Below are positions 1 to 9,282 of a DNA stretch of 64,000 nt, in pieces; position 1 is the first letter of the stretch; each line of letters opens with the position of its first letter. This stretch comes from Leptospira sp. WS4.C2 (lineage in GTDB: Bacteria; Spirochaetota; Leptospiria; Leptospirales; Leptospiraceae). Both the position numbers and the translations under genes were made by a program. Location of the stretch: NCBI RefSeq assembly GCF_040833985.1, contig NZ_CP162139.1, positions 248,001 to 312,000 on the forward strand, written 5' to 3'. A model generated the notes under the pieces. That model saw only the letters and a list, made by a program, of their open reading frames with translations. It made no database searches and was not told the origin of the DNA.

Positions 1-520
1 CTTTCCATTGCCAAGATCCTCTGTGGGGAACAAAACTAATGGGATAGGTTCCTTTTCCTTTCACTGCTTCGGAGAGTTGGTCTTCCATTCCTTCTCCAGT
101 GATCAGAATTAGTTTTCCCGCTAATAGAGGTTTGGAAAAATCAAAGATTTTAAATGCCTCCCAAATGAAAAAAGGAAAAGGTTCCATCCAAATGATTGTG
201 ACTTTTTCTTTATTGATTAAATAGGGAAGAATATATCCTAAACCGGCACCAAACAATAGATAAATGCGTTCACTTCCGTCATGAGGAAGTTCGGTGGCAA
301 ACCGTTCTGCTTCTTTTTTGGGATCAAATCGACTATGGATCCACACTCCATCCAATTCTAAAGTAGGATCTCCTGTTTTGGATTTTGAGAGTTCGTAAGA
401 AATTTTGGTTCCGGGACTAGGAGAGTTCACCGTATTAAATATACTCTTCTGGTTACGCACAACCTCTGCCAATTTTGATGGGAGGGCCGCTAGATTTTTT
501 TCTAAGAAAGATTCGTTCAC
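1..520 (-). CDS. Maf-type (DUF115) glycosyltransferase, 3' end cut off
   Basis: Reading the reverse complement gives an open frame from a GTG at 520 to the window edge (173 codons, no stop). It starts VNESFLEKNLAAL and contains FGAGLGYILPYLI followed by TIIWMEPFPFFIWEAF, the nucleotide-sugar-fold start typical of motility-associated factor (Maf, DUF115, MptE-like) proteins. Known family members glycosylate flagellins or other surface targets; the substrate here cannot be told. The GTG directly follows the TAA of ftsI with no gap, so the two are probably translated in a coupled way. The C-terminal half lies outside the window, so completeness cannot be judged. The family assignment is from pattern only. 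Confidence 0.6.
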   Translation of the reverse strand, partial: MNESFLEKNLAALPSKLAEVVRNQKSIFNTVNSPSPGTKISYELSKSKTGDPTLELDGVWIHSRFDPKKEAERFATELPHDGSERIYLLFGAGLGYILPYLINKEKVTIIWMEPFPFFIWEAFKIFDFSKPLLAGKLILITGEGMEDQLSEAVKGKGTYPISFVPHRGSWQWK

Positions 521-2332
521 TTACGGTTCCAAAATAATTTTGATTGTGGCATTGGGGGAAAGGGAAGTTCCTGCTTTTGGATCTTGTGATTTGACAAATC
601 CAGAACCTTCCAATTTGTATTCTGCTTTGAGTTGTTTTAAAATTTGAATGGTTTCGGAAGCAGTGAATCCACTCAGATCCGGCATCACCTTAGAATCCAG
701 TTTGTAGATTTTATTTCTCTCACCTTTCAGTCGGTAAACTAGTGCCTTCTCACTTTTTTCTACAATGGGAATGATACTTTCGACCACCTCACGAAAGACA
801 GGTGCTGCAATCCCACCACCCGTATGGGCATCCCCCCCAGGTTCATCAAAAACGATAAGACCAACATACTTTGGTTTTTCAGCTGGGAAAAATCCAAGAA
901 AACTAGCTGTAAATAAACCTGCTTGGTATCCAGCTCCCGCTTTTGCTTTTTGTGAGGTTCCTGTTTTTCCAGCGATAAAGTAGTTTTCTAAATAAGCTTT
1001 TTTTCCCGTTCCTTGAGAAACGGCCTTACTCATGGCGTTTAAGGTTTTTTTGGCAGCACCCTCTTTAATTCCAAGTAACTCATGTTTTATGGAAAATTCA
1101 TGAACTAGTTCCCCGTATGAATTGGTCACTTGGGAAACCACGGAAGGTTCAAATAAAATCCCACCATTCACAACCGCCGCCGCTGCAGTGATGAGTTGGA
1201 TGGGTGTGACAGATAAACCTTGTCCAATGGACAAAAAGTAAGGTGTACTTTTGTTCCATCTGTTTAAAGGAGGTAAATACCCTTTTGCTTCATGGATGGA
1301 GAAATTAGTTCGTTTTCCAAATTTAAATTTATCCATATAATTGTAGTAAGTTGCTTCATCAATTTTTTGGGCAGCTTTGATGATTCCTACGTTACAAGAG
1401 TATTGTAAAATTTCATCCAAATTGACATGGCCATGGTTGTCTGTACAACGAATGGTGGTTTTCCCAATTTCAATATAACCCGGACAATGAAACCTTTCTC
1501 CTGGCAGGATTTTGCCTTCATTCAGTAACATCAGCGCAATGAAGATTTTCATTGTAGATCCGGGTTCGTAGATATGGCGGATGGACCAATTGGAATGAGA
1601 TTCCAAAGGAAAATCTTGAAAATGGTTGGGATCAAAATTGGGAAAAGAGGCCATCGCCAAAATTTTCCCAGTTTCCGTATCCATTATCATTCCAATCCCA
1701 CGTTTAGAAGCCGTTTGGATAAAAGCTTTCTGCAGAGACTTTTCTAATCGGTATTGGATGATGCTATCAATGGTTAGATGGACGTTGTTTCCTTTGCTAG
1801 ACTCTGCATCGGGTGTGGATAACAATTCCAAATTGAATAACATCTCAAGTCCTGAAAGGGCTTTGTCATCATCGTAACCTGTAAAACCAAGAAGGCTTGC
1901 GGCCAAACTTCCTTGTGGATAAATTCGTTTGTACTCTTTTTCCACACGAACACCGGGAAGTGCCAAAGCTTTGATTTTTTCTGCTTTGGAAAGTTCGATC
2001 TCTCTTTTTAACAAAAAGTAATTTTGTTTGTCTCTGATGGTTTCAATCAATTTGTTGGAAGTGATTCCAAGAATGGGGCCAAGTTCCTGCGCAGTAAGTT
2101 CCGGATCATAGATGTTAGTGGGATCGATTCCAACTGTAGCCGACTCGCGTGAGATCGCCAGTTCAATCCCGCGTCTATCATAGATAGTTCCCCTTTGTAC
2201 ATACTTACTCGACTTTAAGTTGATGATATTATCATTAAAATAAGTGAGATAAACAACACGAAAGAGTAGGATCACGAACAAAGAGAGTATAAATAGAATG
2301 ATATACTTAAAACGTTGTTTGTATTCAGTCAT
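521..2332 (-). CDS. ftsI: Peptidoglycan D,D-transpeptidase FtsI (class B PBP with PASTA domain)
   Basis: This 603-residue class B penicillin-binding protein cross-links septal peptidoglycan. A single N-terminal membrane anchor (about residues 10-30) is followed by a PBP dimerisation domain (RGTIYDRRG near 47-55). The transpeptidase domain has all three active-site motifs: STMK at 259-262 (catalytic Ser259), SCN at 312-314 and KTGTS at 456-460. A single C-terminal PASTA domain spans about residues 540-603. The ATG lies two bases after the lepB stop, so the order lepB-ftsI-maf looks like one operon. It could instead be a PBP2-type elongation enzyme, but the single PASTA repeat and the length fit FtsI/PbpB better. 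Confidence 0.9.
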   Translation of the reverse strand: MTEYKQRFKYIILFILSLFVILLFRVVYLTYFNDNIINLKSSKYVQRGTIYDRRGIELAISRESATVGIDPTNIYDPELTAQELGPILGITSNKLIETIRDKQNYFLLKREIELSKAEKIKALALPGVRVEKEYKRIYPQGSLAASLLGFTGYDDDKALSGLEMLFNLELLSTPDAESSKGNNVHLTIDSIIQYRLEKSLQKAFIQTASKRGIGMIMDTETGKILAMASFPNFDPNHFQDFPLESHSNWSIRHIYEPGSTMKIFIALMLLNEGKILPGERFHCPGYIEIGKTTIRCTDNHGHVNLDEILQYSCNVGIIKAAQKIDEATYYNYMDKFKFGKRTNFSIHEAKGYLPPLNRWNKSTPYFLSIGQGLSVTPIQLITAAAAVVNGGILFEPSVVSQVTNSYGELVHEFSIKHELLGIKEGAAKKTLNAMSKAVSQGTGKKAYLENYFIAGKTGTSQKAKAGAGYQAGLFTASFLGFFPAEKPKYVGLIVFDEPGGDAHTGGGIAAPVFREVVESIIPIVEKSEKALVYRLKGERNKIYKLDSKVMPDLSGFTASETIQILKQLKAEYKLEGSGFVKSQDPKAGTSLSPNATIKIILEP

Positions 2333-2334
2333 TG

Positions 2335-2943
2335 TTAAAAATAGAAGATCACTTTGCCTTTGATTTTTTCTACAGGGACAAGTCCAAACGAACGGGAATC
2401 CGTTGAATATTGCCTGTTGTCACCCAGAAGAAGATAATAACCTGGAGGAATCCTTCCTTGTTTGTCCATAGCTAGAAAAGGTGTGTTATGACGGTTAAGA
2501 AATATGGAAGTACTTGGCTCACTTGTGTAGGTTCCTTTCGGAAGATAATTCTCTAACAGCTCGGTAGAATCAATCAGGACTCGTCCGGCTTCAATGGAAT
2601 AAAATTCTCCAGGTAAACCTATCACTCGTTTGACGACAAGTTCCTCTTCCTTACTCACAAACAGTACCAAATCCAATTTATTGATTTTGGGGTCTGTATA
2701 CAGTAGCTCGGTTCCAAAGAATTTGGCAGAAATGGCGAACCCACCTTTCCAAACAAAGACTACCGACCCATGTTCTAAGGTCGGGTACATGGAATTTCCC
2801 TGAATGGAATAGATTTGGAATAAAAATATGCGTACAAATAGGAGAAAACAGAGAAAGAAAAAAATCAAAAGGCTGCGACGAGTGTATCGTTTGAATTTTA
2901 CCCACCACCGGGAGACTTTAGTTTCTGTTTCCATATCCATCAA
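2335..2943 (-). CDS. lepB: Signal peptidase I
   Basis: This 202-residue inner-membrane serine/lysine protease removes signal peptides from exported proteins. One hydrophobic segment at about residues 24-43 follows a basic N-terminus. Family boxes are present: GNSMYPT with catalytic Ser51, VVKRVIGLPGE with the general-base Lys105, and GDNRQYSTDSR from 174. The size matches the short Leptospira and Gram-positive type, without the large insert of E. coli LepB. The first ATG at 2943 was kept, although Met2 or Met4 are equally possible. It is divergent from thrC (86 bp apart) and leads the ftsI operon. Confidence 0.93.
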   Translation of the reverse strand: MMDMETETKVSRWWVKFKRYTRRSLLIFFFLCFLLFVRIFLFQIYSIQGNSMYPTLEHGSVVFVWKGGFAISAKFFGTELLYTDPKINKLDLVLFVSKEEELVVKRVIGLPGEFYSIEAGRVLIDSTELLENYLPKGTYTSEPSTSIFLNRHNTPFLAMDKQGRIPPGYYLLLGDNRQYSTDSRSFGLVPVEKIKGKVIFYF

Positions 2944-3029
2944 AAAACGATAAAAATCATTCGTGCATTTTTCCCCTTTCTCCAGAATGGAAAAGGAACT
3001 TTCCGTAAATCTGAAGCCTAGAGAAGTCT

Positions 3030-4379
3030 ATGTCACTTACAAAATATCAATTCCGAGCACAGTTTCGTTGCACCAATGACTCTTGTCGCAAAACCTACCC
3101 TCTCCACCAAGTGATTTATTCCTGCGAATCTTGCGGGGAACTTTTAAATGTCGAACATGATATAGACAGTCTCAAACAAGTTTCGGCGAGTGAATGGAAA
3201 TCGGAATTTGAATCTCGGTTCCGTTCCAGCCAATTTCCCAATGCCTCTGGTGTTTGGGGGAAAAAGGAATGGGTGCTTCCGGGCATAAGTGATGAAAATA
3301 TCATCACTTCGGGAGAAGGAAGTTCGCATTTGTATGACGCTTCTCGTTTTGCAAAAGATTTAGGACTAGCGAGCCTTCACGTCAAACAGTGTGGTGTTTC
3401 TCACACCGGTTCTTTTAAAGATTTAGGCATGACAGTTCTTGTGAGCCAAGTCAATCAAATGATCTCCGATGGGGTTCCCATCCAAGCAGTTGCATGCGCA
3501 TCTACGGGAGATACTTCTGCCGCCCTCGCCTCTTATGCAGCCAAAGCAGGAATTCCATCCATAATCCTTCTACCAGCGAACAAGGTATCGACGGCACAGC
3601 TCATCCAACCTGTTGCCAACGGCGCCTTAGTTTTAGCACTGGAAACAGACTTTGATGGTTGTATGGCAGTGGTAAAAGAACTCACCAAAGAAAAATCGAT
3701 TTATCTTGCCAATTCTATGAATTCCTTACGTATCGAAGGCCAAAAAACAATTTCTGTCGAAATCACACAACAGTTAGGTTGGAAGGTCCCAGATTGGGTT
3801 GTTATTCCTGGTGGAAACTTAGGGAATGTTTCTGCACTCGGAATGGGATTTGAAATGATGTATGAACTTGGTCTAATCGATAAGTTACCAAGAATTGTAT
3901 TAGCACAGGCAAAAAATGCAAGTCCCCTCTATGAATCGTTTAAGAAAGGTTTTGCGGACTTTTCTCCAGTCACTGCAGAAAAAACCTTAGCCTCTGCGAT
4001 CCAAATTGGTGATCCAGTCTCCGTAAAAAAAGCGATCAGGATCTTAAAAAAATTCAACGGAATTGTGGAAGTTGCAACGGAAGAAGAGTTGGCAAATGCG
4101 GCTGCTCGTGGGGATCTTTACGGACTTTACAATGATCCACACACGGGAGTGGCTCTTGCGGCCCTATTGAAATCGGTGGAATCTGGAGTTGTCAAAAAGG
4201 GTGAGTCAGTGGTTGTGATTTCCACAGCGAATGGACTGAAGTTCACAGAATTCAAACTCGCCTTTCATGAAGGGAAAATCCCTAATATTGATGAGAAACT
4301 GAAGAACCGAATCCAATCTTGCAAGCCGAATCTCAGCGGAGTCATGGAAATCCTAAGCAAACAACTGAAGAAATCATAA
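3030..4379 (+). CDS. thrC: Threonine synthase (PLP enzyme with N-terminal zinc ribbon)
   Basis: This enzyme converts O-phospho-homoserine to threonine, the last step of threonine synthesis. The 449-residue protein begins with a four-cysteine ribbon (Cys14, Cys19, Cys32, Cys35), seen in many ThrC proteins. The fold-type II PLP core follows: GSFKDLGM carries the Schiff-base Lys130, ACASTGDTSAA is the phosphate/asparagine region, and PGGNLGN is the glycine loop. The ATG at 3030 is preceded by GAGAAG at a workable distance. It stands alone on the plus strand, divergent from lepB. A cysteate synthase or other paralogue is a less likely alternative. Confidence 0.93.
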   Translation: MSLTKYQFRAQFRCTNDSCRKTYPLHQVIYSCESCGELLNVEHDIDSLKQVSASEWKSEFESRFRSSQFPNASGVWGKKEWVLPGISDENIITSGEGSSHLYDASRFAKDLGLASLHVKQCGVSHTGSFKDLGMTVLVSQVNQMISDGVPIQAVACASTGDTSAALASYAAKAGIPSIILLPANKVSTAQLIQPVANGALVLALETDFDGCMAVVKELTKEKSIYLANSMNSLRIEGQKTISVEITQQLGWKVPDWVVIPGGNLGNVSALGMGFEMMYELGLIDKLPRIVLAQAKNASPLYESFKKGFADFSPVTAEKTLASAIQIGDPVSVKKAIRILKKFNGIVEVATEEELANAAARGDLYGLYNDPHTGVALAALLKSVESGVVKKGESVVVISTANGLKFTEFKLAFHEGKIPNIDEKLKNRIQSCKPNLSGVMEILSKQLKKS

Positions 4380-4429
4380 ATCGCTAGACAAATCCCCTAC
4401 ATGTTGGCAAATTTTTTCAGTTTACCGGT

Positions 4430-5140
4430 ATGTACCAAGAGATCCAACTAAGCTCCCAGTTCTGCACTTCTGTAGATCGTGCCGTGGCGTTAGGGAAAAA
4501 GGTCTCGATGATCACGTATGTGATGGGGGATATTGGTGAGGCAAAACTCAAATACATTTTGTACCGCATTTTAGGTTCTGTGGGACGTGAAGATTTGATG
4601 GAGTTGTTTTATACGGCTGCGAAGGAACTCATTGTCAATTCCACAAAAGCTGCTATCAAACGAATCATTTTTGAAGAACTCAAACTTAATATTCAAAACC
4701 TGCAGGATTATGAAGAGGGGATGAAACTGTTTAAGTCTAGCCTCAATGAAAGAAAATTTCCTGCTTACAAAGTGAAAATGCGTGAGTCTGGTCTCTTTGT
4801 AAAGATTACCTGCATCTACCGAAAAGACAAAATCGATCTAGAAATCAGAAATAATTTTCCTTTATTGCCAATCGAGGCAGAACGGGTAAAAGAAAAGTTT
4901 ATTAATGCGAAAAAGTATGATAATCTATTCGAGTTCTTTATGGAACACGGTGACAATACGGAAGGAGCGGGAATGGGGATCACTATGGTAGAAATACTAT
5001 TATCTCAATCTGGTTTTGACCGTCGATTGCTCTCTATATATTCATCAGAAAGGAAAAAGGAAACAATAGCGCGTGTGGAAGTACCTCTGAGTGGAATTCC
5101 AAAATCCACGGAAACACATGAACAATTGTTTGTAGAATAA
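4430..5140 (+). CDS. Orphan histidine-kinase-type ATPase (HATPase_c)
   Basis: The 236-residue protein is cytoplasmic, with no membrane segment or signal peptide. Residues 62-78 (AAKELIVNSTKAAIKR) look like the N box of GHKL ATPases, and 175-190 (GDNTEGAGMGITMVEI) like the glycine-rich ATP lid. There is no phospho-acceptor His domain and no sensor domain, so it resembles anti-sigma or regulatory ATPases more than a full histidine kinase. Its TAA overlaps the ATG of the next gene (TAATG), which indicates translational coupling and a shared job. The substrate and partner are unknown. A stand-alone sensor kinase acting on a remote acceptor is the main alternative. Confidence 0.65.
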   Translation: MYQEIQLSSQFCTSVDRAVALGKKVSMITYVMGDIGEAKLKYILYRILGSVGREDLMELFYTAAKELIVNSTKAAIKRIIFEELKLNIQNLQDYEEGMKLFKSSLNERKFPAYKVKMRESGLFVKITCIYRKDKIDLEIRNNFPLLPIEAERVKEKFINAKKYDNLFEFFMEHGDNTEGAGMGITMVEILLSQSGFDRRLLSIYSSERKKETIARVEVPLSGIPKSTETHEQLFVE

Positions 5141-6300
5141 TGTCCGAATTAAGTTCAAAAGCAGACCAACTCAAACGACAAGCAGACCTAATTGGTCTGA
5201 CAAGAGAAGCCGTATTTACAGACGAACAAGCTAAGGAAGTTTTACAAGGTAAAATCACAGATGGGTACCTTGTGAAAGTCAAAATCGATTTGGACAGTTT
5301 GAACGGTATGGTTCTTATCCTTGTTTCTTCCATTCGGAAACATATCATGGAATTGTATGCAGTGGTTGGAACATCACCCACGTTCCGAAGAATCCGAACC
5401 TTTGCCGATCATCTCCAGATCTCAACAGATTTAGGTGATATTGGGAAAACTGCTGGGTATGATCCAGCGATTTCCGAGAATATTGGTCGCGCTGTCCACA
5501 GAGCCTTCACCAAAGAGAAGTTAGAGGAACTCCTTCCCCTTTGGCAAAAAAAAGATCCTTCCCATATTGCTGAAATTTTAGAAAAGCCCATCCTTACCGC
5601 AACGAAGGGAAGAAATATTAAACTCCAAGCAGAAGTGGATAAACTTTCTACGGCAAAGTTTCGTTATGAAAATCCGATGAAAGGGGTGATTTTACCCATT
5701 CCGAAACCAGAAGATGAATCCGCTTCAGCCCAAGATGCTTCGGTTCCAGGGATCTCCACCGAACCAGCGAGAGTTGAACTTACCTCATTGGAACGTCAAA
5801 TTGCCCAATACAGGACTTCTTTCCCTAAAGAATTGAATATGAAAACAGTCATTTCTCCCATCAACGGAGTGGAGTTTGATAATTTGATCGAAGGGATGGA
5901 AATTCTTTTTCGTGTTCCCACGGAAACTCCCGAAGGTCTAACCAATGCACAAATTCTTGGTCTCATCGATGAAGAAGGAAAAATTTCGAAAGAACCAGTA
6001 GTTGGTAGATTTCTCGGAATTGCGGGAAACAAATCCGAATACCATATTTTTGCCGAAGGCCCAAACCAATACTTACTTCATTCTATAGAAGAACATCCAG
6101 TGAAGGTAGCCATTCCGAAACCGGCGGGGATGACAGGTGGAGCAAACAAAGCTAATGCGGGACAAGGTGCCAAGAAAAAAGTGGGTACTGCTCCAGCCCA
6201 AGAATCCAAGGGTTCTGGCGCCAACTTATTTATGTTAATGGGTGCATTTATCACCATAGTACTTTTTGGTGTGCTTATCTTTGTCATGGTGATTTTATAA
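5140..6300 (+). CDS. C-terminally membrane-anchored protein of unknown function
   Basis: This 386-residue protein matches no family I can name. Residues 1-175 are mixed helix and strand and charged. About 175-215 is a Pro/Ser/Ala-rich linker, and a second globular block spans 215-325. A low-complexity Gly/Ala/Lys stretch (about 330-358) follows, then one hydrophobic segment to the end (364-386). With no signal peptide, it is probably tail-anchored with the bulk in the cytoplasm. Its ATG overlaps the stop of the orphan ATPase gene, so the two are likely made together. The second block may be a nucleotide- or ligand-binding domain, but nothing in the sequence proves this. Confidence 0.75.
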   Translation: MSELSSKADQLKRQADLIGLTREAVFTDEQAKEVLQGKITDGYLVKVKIDLDSLNGMVLILVSSIRKHIMELYAVVGTSPTFRRIRTFADHLQISTDLGDIGKTAGYDPAISENIGRAVHRAFTKEKLEELLPLWQKKDPSHIAEILEKPILTATKGRNIKLQAEVDKLSTAKFRYENPMKGVILPIPKPEDESASAQDASVPGISTEPARVELTSLERQIAQYRTSFPKELNMKTVISPINGVEFDNLIEGMEILFRVPTETPEGLTNAQILGLIDEEGKISKEPVVGRFLGIAGNKSEYHIFAEGPNQYLLHSIEEHPVKVAIPKPAGMTGGANKANAGQGAKKKVGTAPAQESKGSGANLFMLMGAFITIVLFGVLIFVMVIL

Positions 6301-6313
6301 GCTAAAGTTTTAG

Positions 6314-6365
6314 AATCAAAATCCCCCTAACCATTCCAGTACCGGAAAGGGTGGGGATTTTGATT
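6314..6365. terminator. Bidirectional intrinsic terminator
   Basis: A perfect 13-bp inverted repeat (AATCAAAATCCCC at 6314-6326, GGGGATTTTGATT at 6353-6365) encloses a partly self-paired 26-nt loop. It sits between the convergent ends of the 5140-6300 gene and leuS, with A/T-rich arms on both sides, so it can serve both transcripts. Confidence 0.75.
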
Positions 6366-6425
6366 TTCGAATCCGTGATTCGATTGTAAAAGGAATGTTG
6401 TTATTTCAATCGATAGAAAGGAAAC

Positions 6426-9029
6426 TTAGCCTGCAACCACAATGTTCACAAGTTTTCCCTTCACGTAGATTTCTTTTTTGATTTCTTTGCCTTCCCAAAA
6501 CGGTTTTGCTTTTTCCACTGCTTTGGCGAGGGTCAAAACTTCTTTCTCTTCGATGTCCCTTGGAGCAAGAAACTCTCCTCTCATCTTTCCATTCACTTGG
6601 ATCACAATGGTGATGTTCGCATCGAGTAAATACTTCTCTTCCCATTTAGGATAAGGATGGTAAGCGAGTGATTCTTTGTGTCCGAGTTTTTCCCAAAGTT
6701 CTTCTGCCAAATGAGGTGCATAAGGAGAGAGGGCCAAAACAAACGGCTCCAAAACTTTTCTCGGTTTTCTCGGATTGGTTGTAAACTCATTGATGAAGAT
6801 CATCATCTGAGAAACAGCTGTGTTGAATGAAAAATGATCGATATCGTCTTTTACTTTTTTGATGGTTCGATGTAGTGTTTTGAGTTCGGCTTCGGTAGGT
6901 TCAATATCTTCTACAAAGAAGGATTCGTTTTCGCCTGAATGAAAAAGTCTCCATACTCGATTTAAAAATCGAAAGACACCATCGACTCCGTTTTTACTCC
7001 AAGGTTTGGACATTTCAAACGGACCCATAAACATTTCAAAAAGCCTAAGTGTGTCTGCACCAAATTCAGAGACCACATCATCTGGATTGACCACGTTCCC
7101 ACGTGATTTGGACATTTTTCCTTTGTCTTCTCCCAAAATCAATCCTTGGTGGACCAACTTTTGGAAGGGTTCTGGTGAGGAAACATGTCCTAAATCAAAA
7201 AGGATTTTATGCCAAAATCTGGAGTATAGCAAGTGTAATACGGCGTGTTCTGCCCCACCCACATAGACTTCCACCGGCATCCATGCTTTTTCTAGTTCTG
7301 GATCAATCAGTTTGTCGTTGTTTCTTGGGTCAATGTAACGAAGGTAATAATAACAAGAACCGGCCCACTGGGGCATGGTATTGGTTTCTCTTTTTCCTAC
7401 TTCTCCCGTTTCAGGATCGGTATAAACTAGCCAATCTTTCGCAAGGGCTAGGGGAGATTCCCCCGTTCCTGACGGTTTGAATTCTTCTAAGTCAGGAAGA
7501 ACCAAAGGAAGTTCGGAATCAGATAAGGCTTTCGGTGTTCCATCGGCAAAGTGAACGAGAGGAATGGGTTCACCCCAATACCTTTGTCTGGCAAATAACC
7601 AATCTCTGAGTTTGAATTGGACTTTTTTACGACCGATGCCTTTTTTTTCCGCCCAAGTGGACATGGTTTGGAAGGCGTCTTTGTAAGATTTGCCATCTAA
7701 CTGCACTTCTGCGGAAGAGGAGTTGATACAAACGGAATCTTTGGAATCAAAAGCAAGATTTGGTTCCATCTTTCCATCGATCACTTGTTGGATCGGAAGT
7801 TGGAACTTCACGGCAAAGTCATAGTCTCTTTGGTCGTGAGCCGGAACCGCCATAATGGCACCGGTTCCATAGGAAATTAAAACATAATCAGAAATATAAA
7901 TGGGAACTTTGATTGAAGCATCTGTTGGCAAACTAGCGTAGGAACCTGTAAACACACCAGTTTTGTCTTTATTCAGTTCGGTGCGTTCCAAATCACTTTT
8001 TAGCGAACAATCCTTTTGGTATTTTTCCACGGCCGATTTTTGTTCGGGAGTGGTGAGCAGAGAAACAAGTGGGTGTTCCGGCGCAAGAACAAGATAAGTC
8101 GCTCCAAAAATGGTATCGGGTCTTGTTGTATAAACAGTGATTTCTTTGGAAATTGAGGGAACAGGAAAACTGAGTTCCAATCCTTCTGATTTTCCAATCC
8201 AATTCCTTTGCATCTCCAAGGTAGAAGTGGGCCATTCGCAAAGAGAAAGATCATTTAACAGGCGTTCGGCGTAAGAAGTAATGCGCATCATGTATTGGCG
8301 CATGGGTTTTCTTTCGACAGAATACCCTTTGGATGTCCATTCTTCTACTTCTTCATTGGCAAGAACGGTGCCGAGGGCTTCACACCAGTTGACGGGAATG
8401 TTTGCCTCATACACCAAACGGAAATGGGAGAGGATATCTTCCTTTTCCTTACGGGATTTGGACTTCCACTCTGCAGAAGAAAACTGGATTTCTTTAGGCA
8501 GTTCCTTTCCTTCAAATCCGGAGGATCCATCCGATTCTAAGATTTTGATGAGTGTGGTGATGGGTAGGGCTTTGTTTTCGTTCCGATCAAAGTAGGAATT
8601 GTAGATTTGCAGGAAAATCCACTGAGTCCAACGATAATAGTCTGGGTGAGTTGTGGAGATCTCCCGGTTCCAATCATAAGATAGGCCAAGGCTTTTGATT
8701 TGGCGACGAAATGTATCAATATTGTTCTTTGTGGTGGTGCGAGGGTGAACACCCGTGGTCATCGCATATCTTTCAGCAGGAAGGCCAAAAGCGTCCCATC
8801 CCATTGGGTGAAGGACTTCAAATCCTTCCATTCGTTTGAGTCGTGAAATGATGTCGGTGGCTGTATATCCCTCAGGGTGGCCTACGTGCAGTCCTGCGCC
8901 ACTTGGGTAAGGAAACATGTCTAAACAATAGTATTTAGGTTTGGTTGAATGGGCGTTTGTGCGAAAGGTCTGGTGGTCGTCCCAGTGTTTTTGCCATTTT
9001 TGTTCAATATCTTGGAATGGATAATTCAT
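6426..9029 (-). CDS. leuS: Leucyl-tRNA synthetase
   Basis: This 867-residue class I aminoacyl-tRNA synthetase charges tRNA-Leu. The HIGH signature appears as HVGH at residues 48-51 within YPSGAGLHVGHPEG, and KMSKS is at 638-642. The editing (CP1) domain lies between them and includes the TTRPDTIFGAT threonine-rich loop. The C-terminal tail (NGKMRG region) is the bacterial type. The length matches the family. A small zinc-ribbon gene lies 28 bp upstream on the same strand, with a hairpin in the gap. Confidence 0.97.
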   Translation of the reverse strand: MNYPFQDIEQKWQKHWDDHQTFRTNAHSTKPKYYCLDMFPYPSGAGLHVGHPEGYTATDIISRLKRMEGFEVLHPMGWDAFGLPAERYAMTTGVHPRTTTKNNIDTFRRQIKSLGLSYDWNREISTTHPDYYRWTQWIFLQIYNSYFDRNENKALPITTLIKILESDGSSGFEGKELPKEIQFSSAEWKSKSRKEKEDILSHFRLVYEANIPVNWCEALGTVLANEEVEEWTSKGYSVERKPMRQYMMRITSYAERLLNDLSLCEWPTSTLEMQRNWIGKSEGLELSFPVPSISKEITVYTTRPDTIFGATYLVLAPEHPLVSLLTTPEQKSAVEKYQKDCSLKSDLERTELNKDKTGVFTGSYASLPTDASIKVPIYISDYVLISYGTGAIMAVPAHDQRDYDFAVKFQLPIQQVIDGKMEPNLAFDSKDSVCINSSSAEVQLDGKSYKDAFQTMSTWAEKKGIGRKKVQFKLRDWLFARQRYWGEPIPLVHFADGTPKALSDSELPLVLPDLEEFKPSGTGESPLALAKDWLVYTDPETGEVGKRETNTMPQWAGSCYYYLRYIDPRNNDKLIDPELEKAWMPVEVYVGGAEHAVLHLLYSRFWHKILFDLGHVSSPEPFQKLVHQGLILGEDKGKMSKSRGNVVNPDDVVSEFGADTLRLFEMFMGPFEMSKPWSKNGVDGVFRFLNRVWRLFHSGENESFFVEDIEPTEAELKTLHRTIKKVKDDIDHFSFNTAVSQMMIFINEFTTNPRKPRKVLEPFVLALSPYAPHLAEELWEKLGHKESLAYHPYPKWEEKYLLDANITIVIQVNGKMRGEFLAPRDIEEKEVLTLAKAVEKAKPFWEGKEIKKEIYVKGKLVNIVVAG

Positions 9030-9040
9030 CGACTAACGTA

Positions 9041-9067
9041 GAGAAAGTGTAGTAATTCTACTTTCTC
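9041..9067 (-). promoter_or_regulatory. Hairpin between the zinc-ribbon gene and leuS
   Basis: The arms GAGAAAGT (9041-9048) and ACTTTCTC (9060-9067) form a perfect 8-bp stem with an 11-nt loop. On the minus strand it begins over the last codons of the upstream gene and ends 11 nt before the leuS ATG. No U tract follows, so it is not a normal terminator. It could be a processing site or could affect leuS translation. Confidence 0.35.
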
Positions 9068-9282
9068 ACGGAGTCGATGATTTTTACAAGCTTTTTGAAA
9101 CTCTTCGACAAACAAACTTTGCAGAGATTGTATTGATAAAGGTTCGTGACGGATCCACATTCCGCACAAGGTTTAAGATTATTGATTTTCACATTCATAA
9201 AGTCTGCAGTATTTATCTTTGTATTGCATTCGAGCATTCTATATTTACCTGTATGAGTCCGCTTATCGACAGTGCTGTTCAT
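9058..9282 (-). CDS. Small zinc-ribbon-like protein
   Basis: The 74-residue protein contains PCAECG at about residues 37-42 and CKVC at about 54-57, spaced like a treble-clef or zinc-ribbon fold, followed by a basic, Lys-rich C-terminus. There is no signal peptide or membrane segment. GGGGAG lies only 2 nt before the ATG at 9282, which is tight, so a later start is possible. It precedes leuS on the same strand and may share its transcript. A nucleic-acid or ribosome-binding role is a guess from the fold and charge only. It may also be a chance ORF, but the paired CxxC motifs argue against that. Confidence 0.5.
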   Translation of the reverse strand: MNSTVDKRTHTGKYRMLECNTKINTADFMNVKINNLKPCAECGSVTNLYQYNLCKVCLSKSFKKLVKIIDSVRK

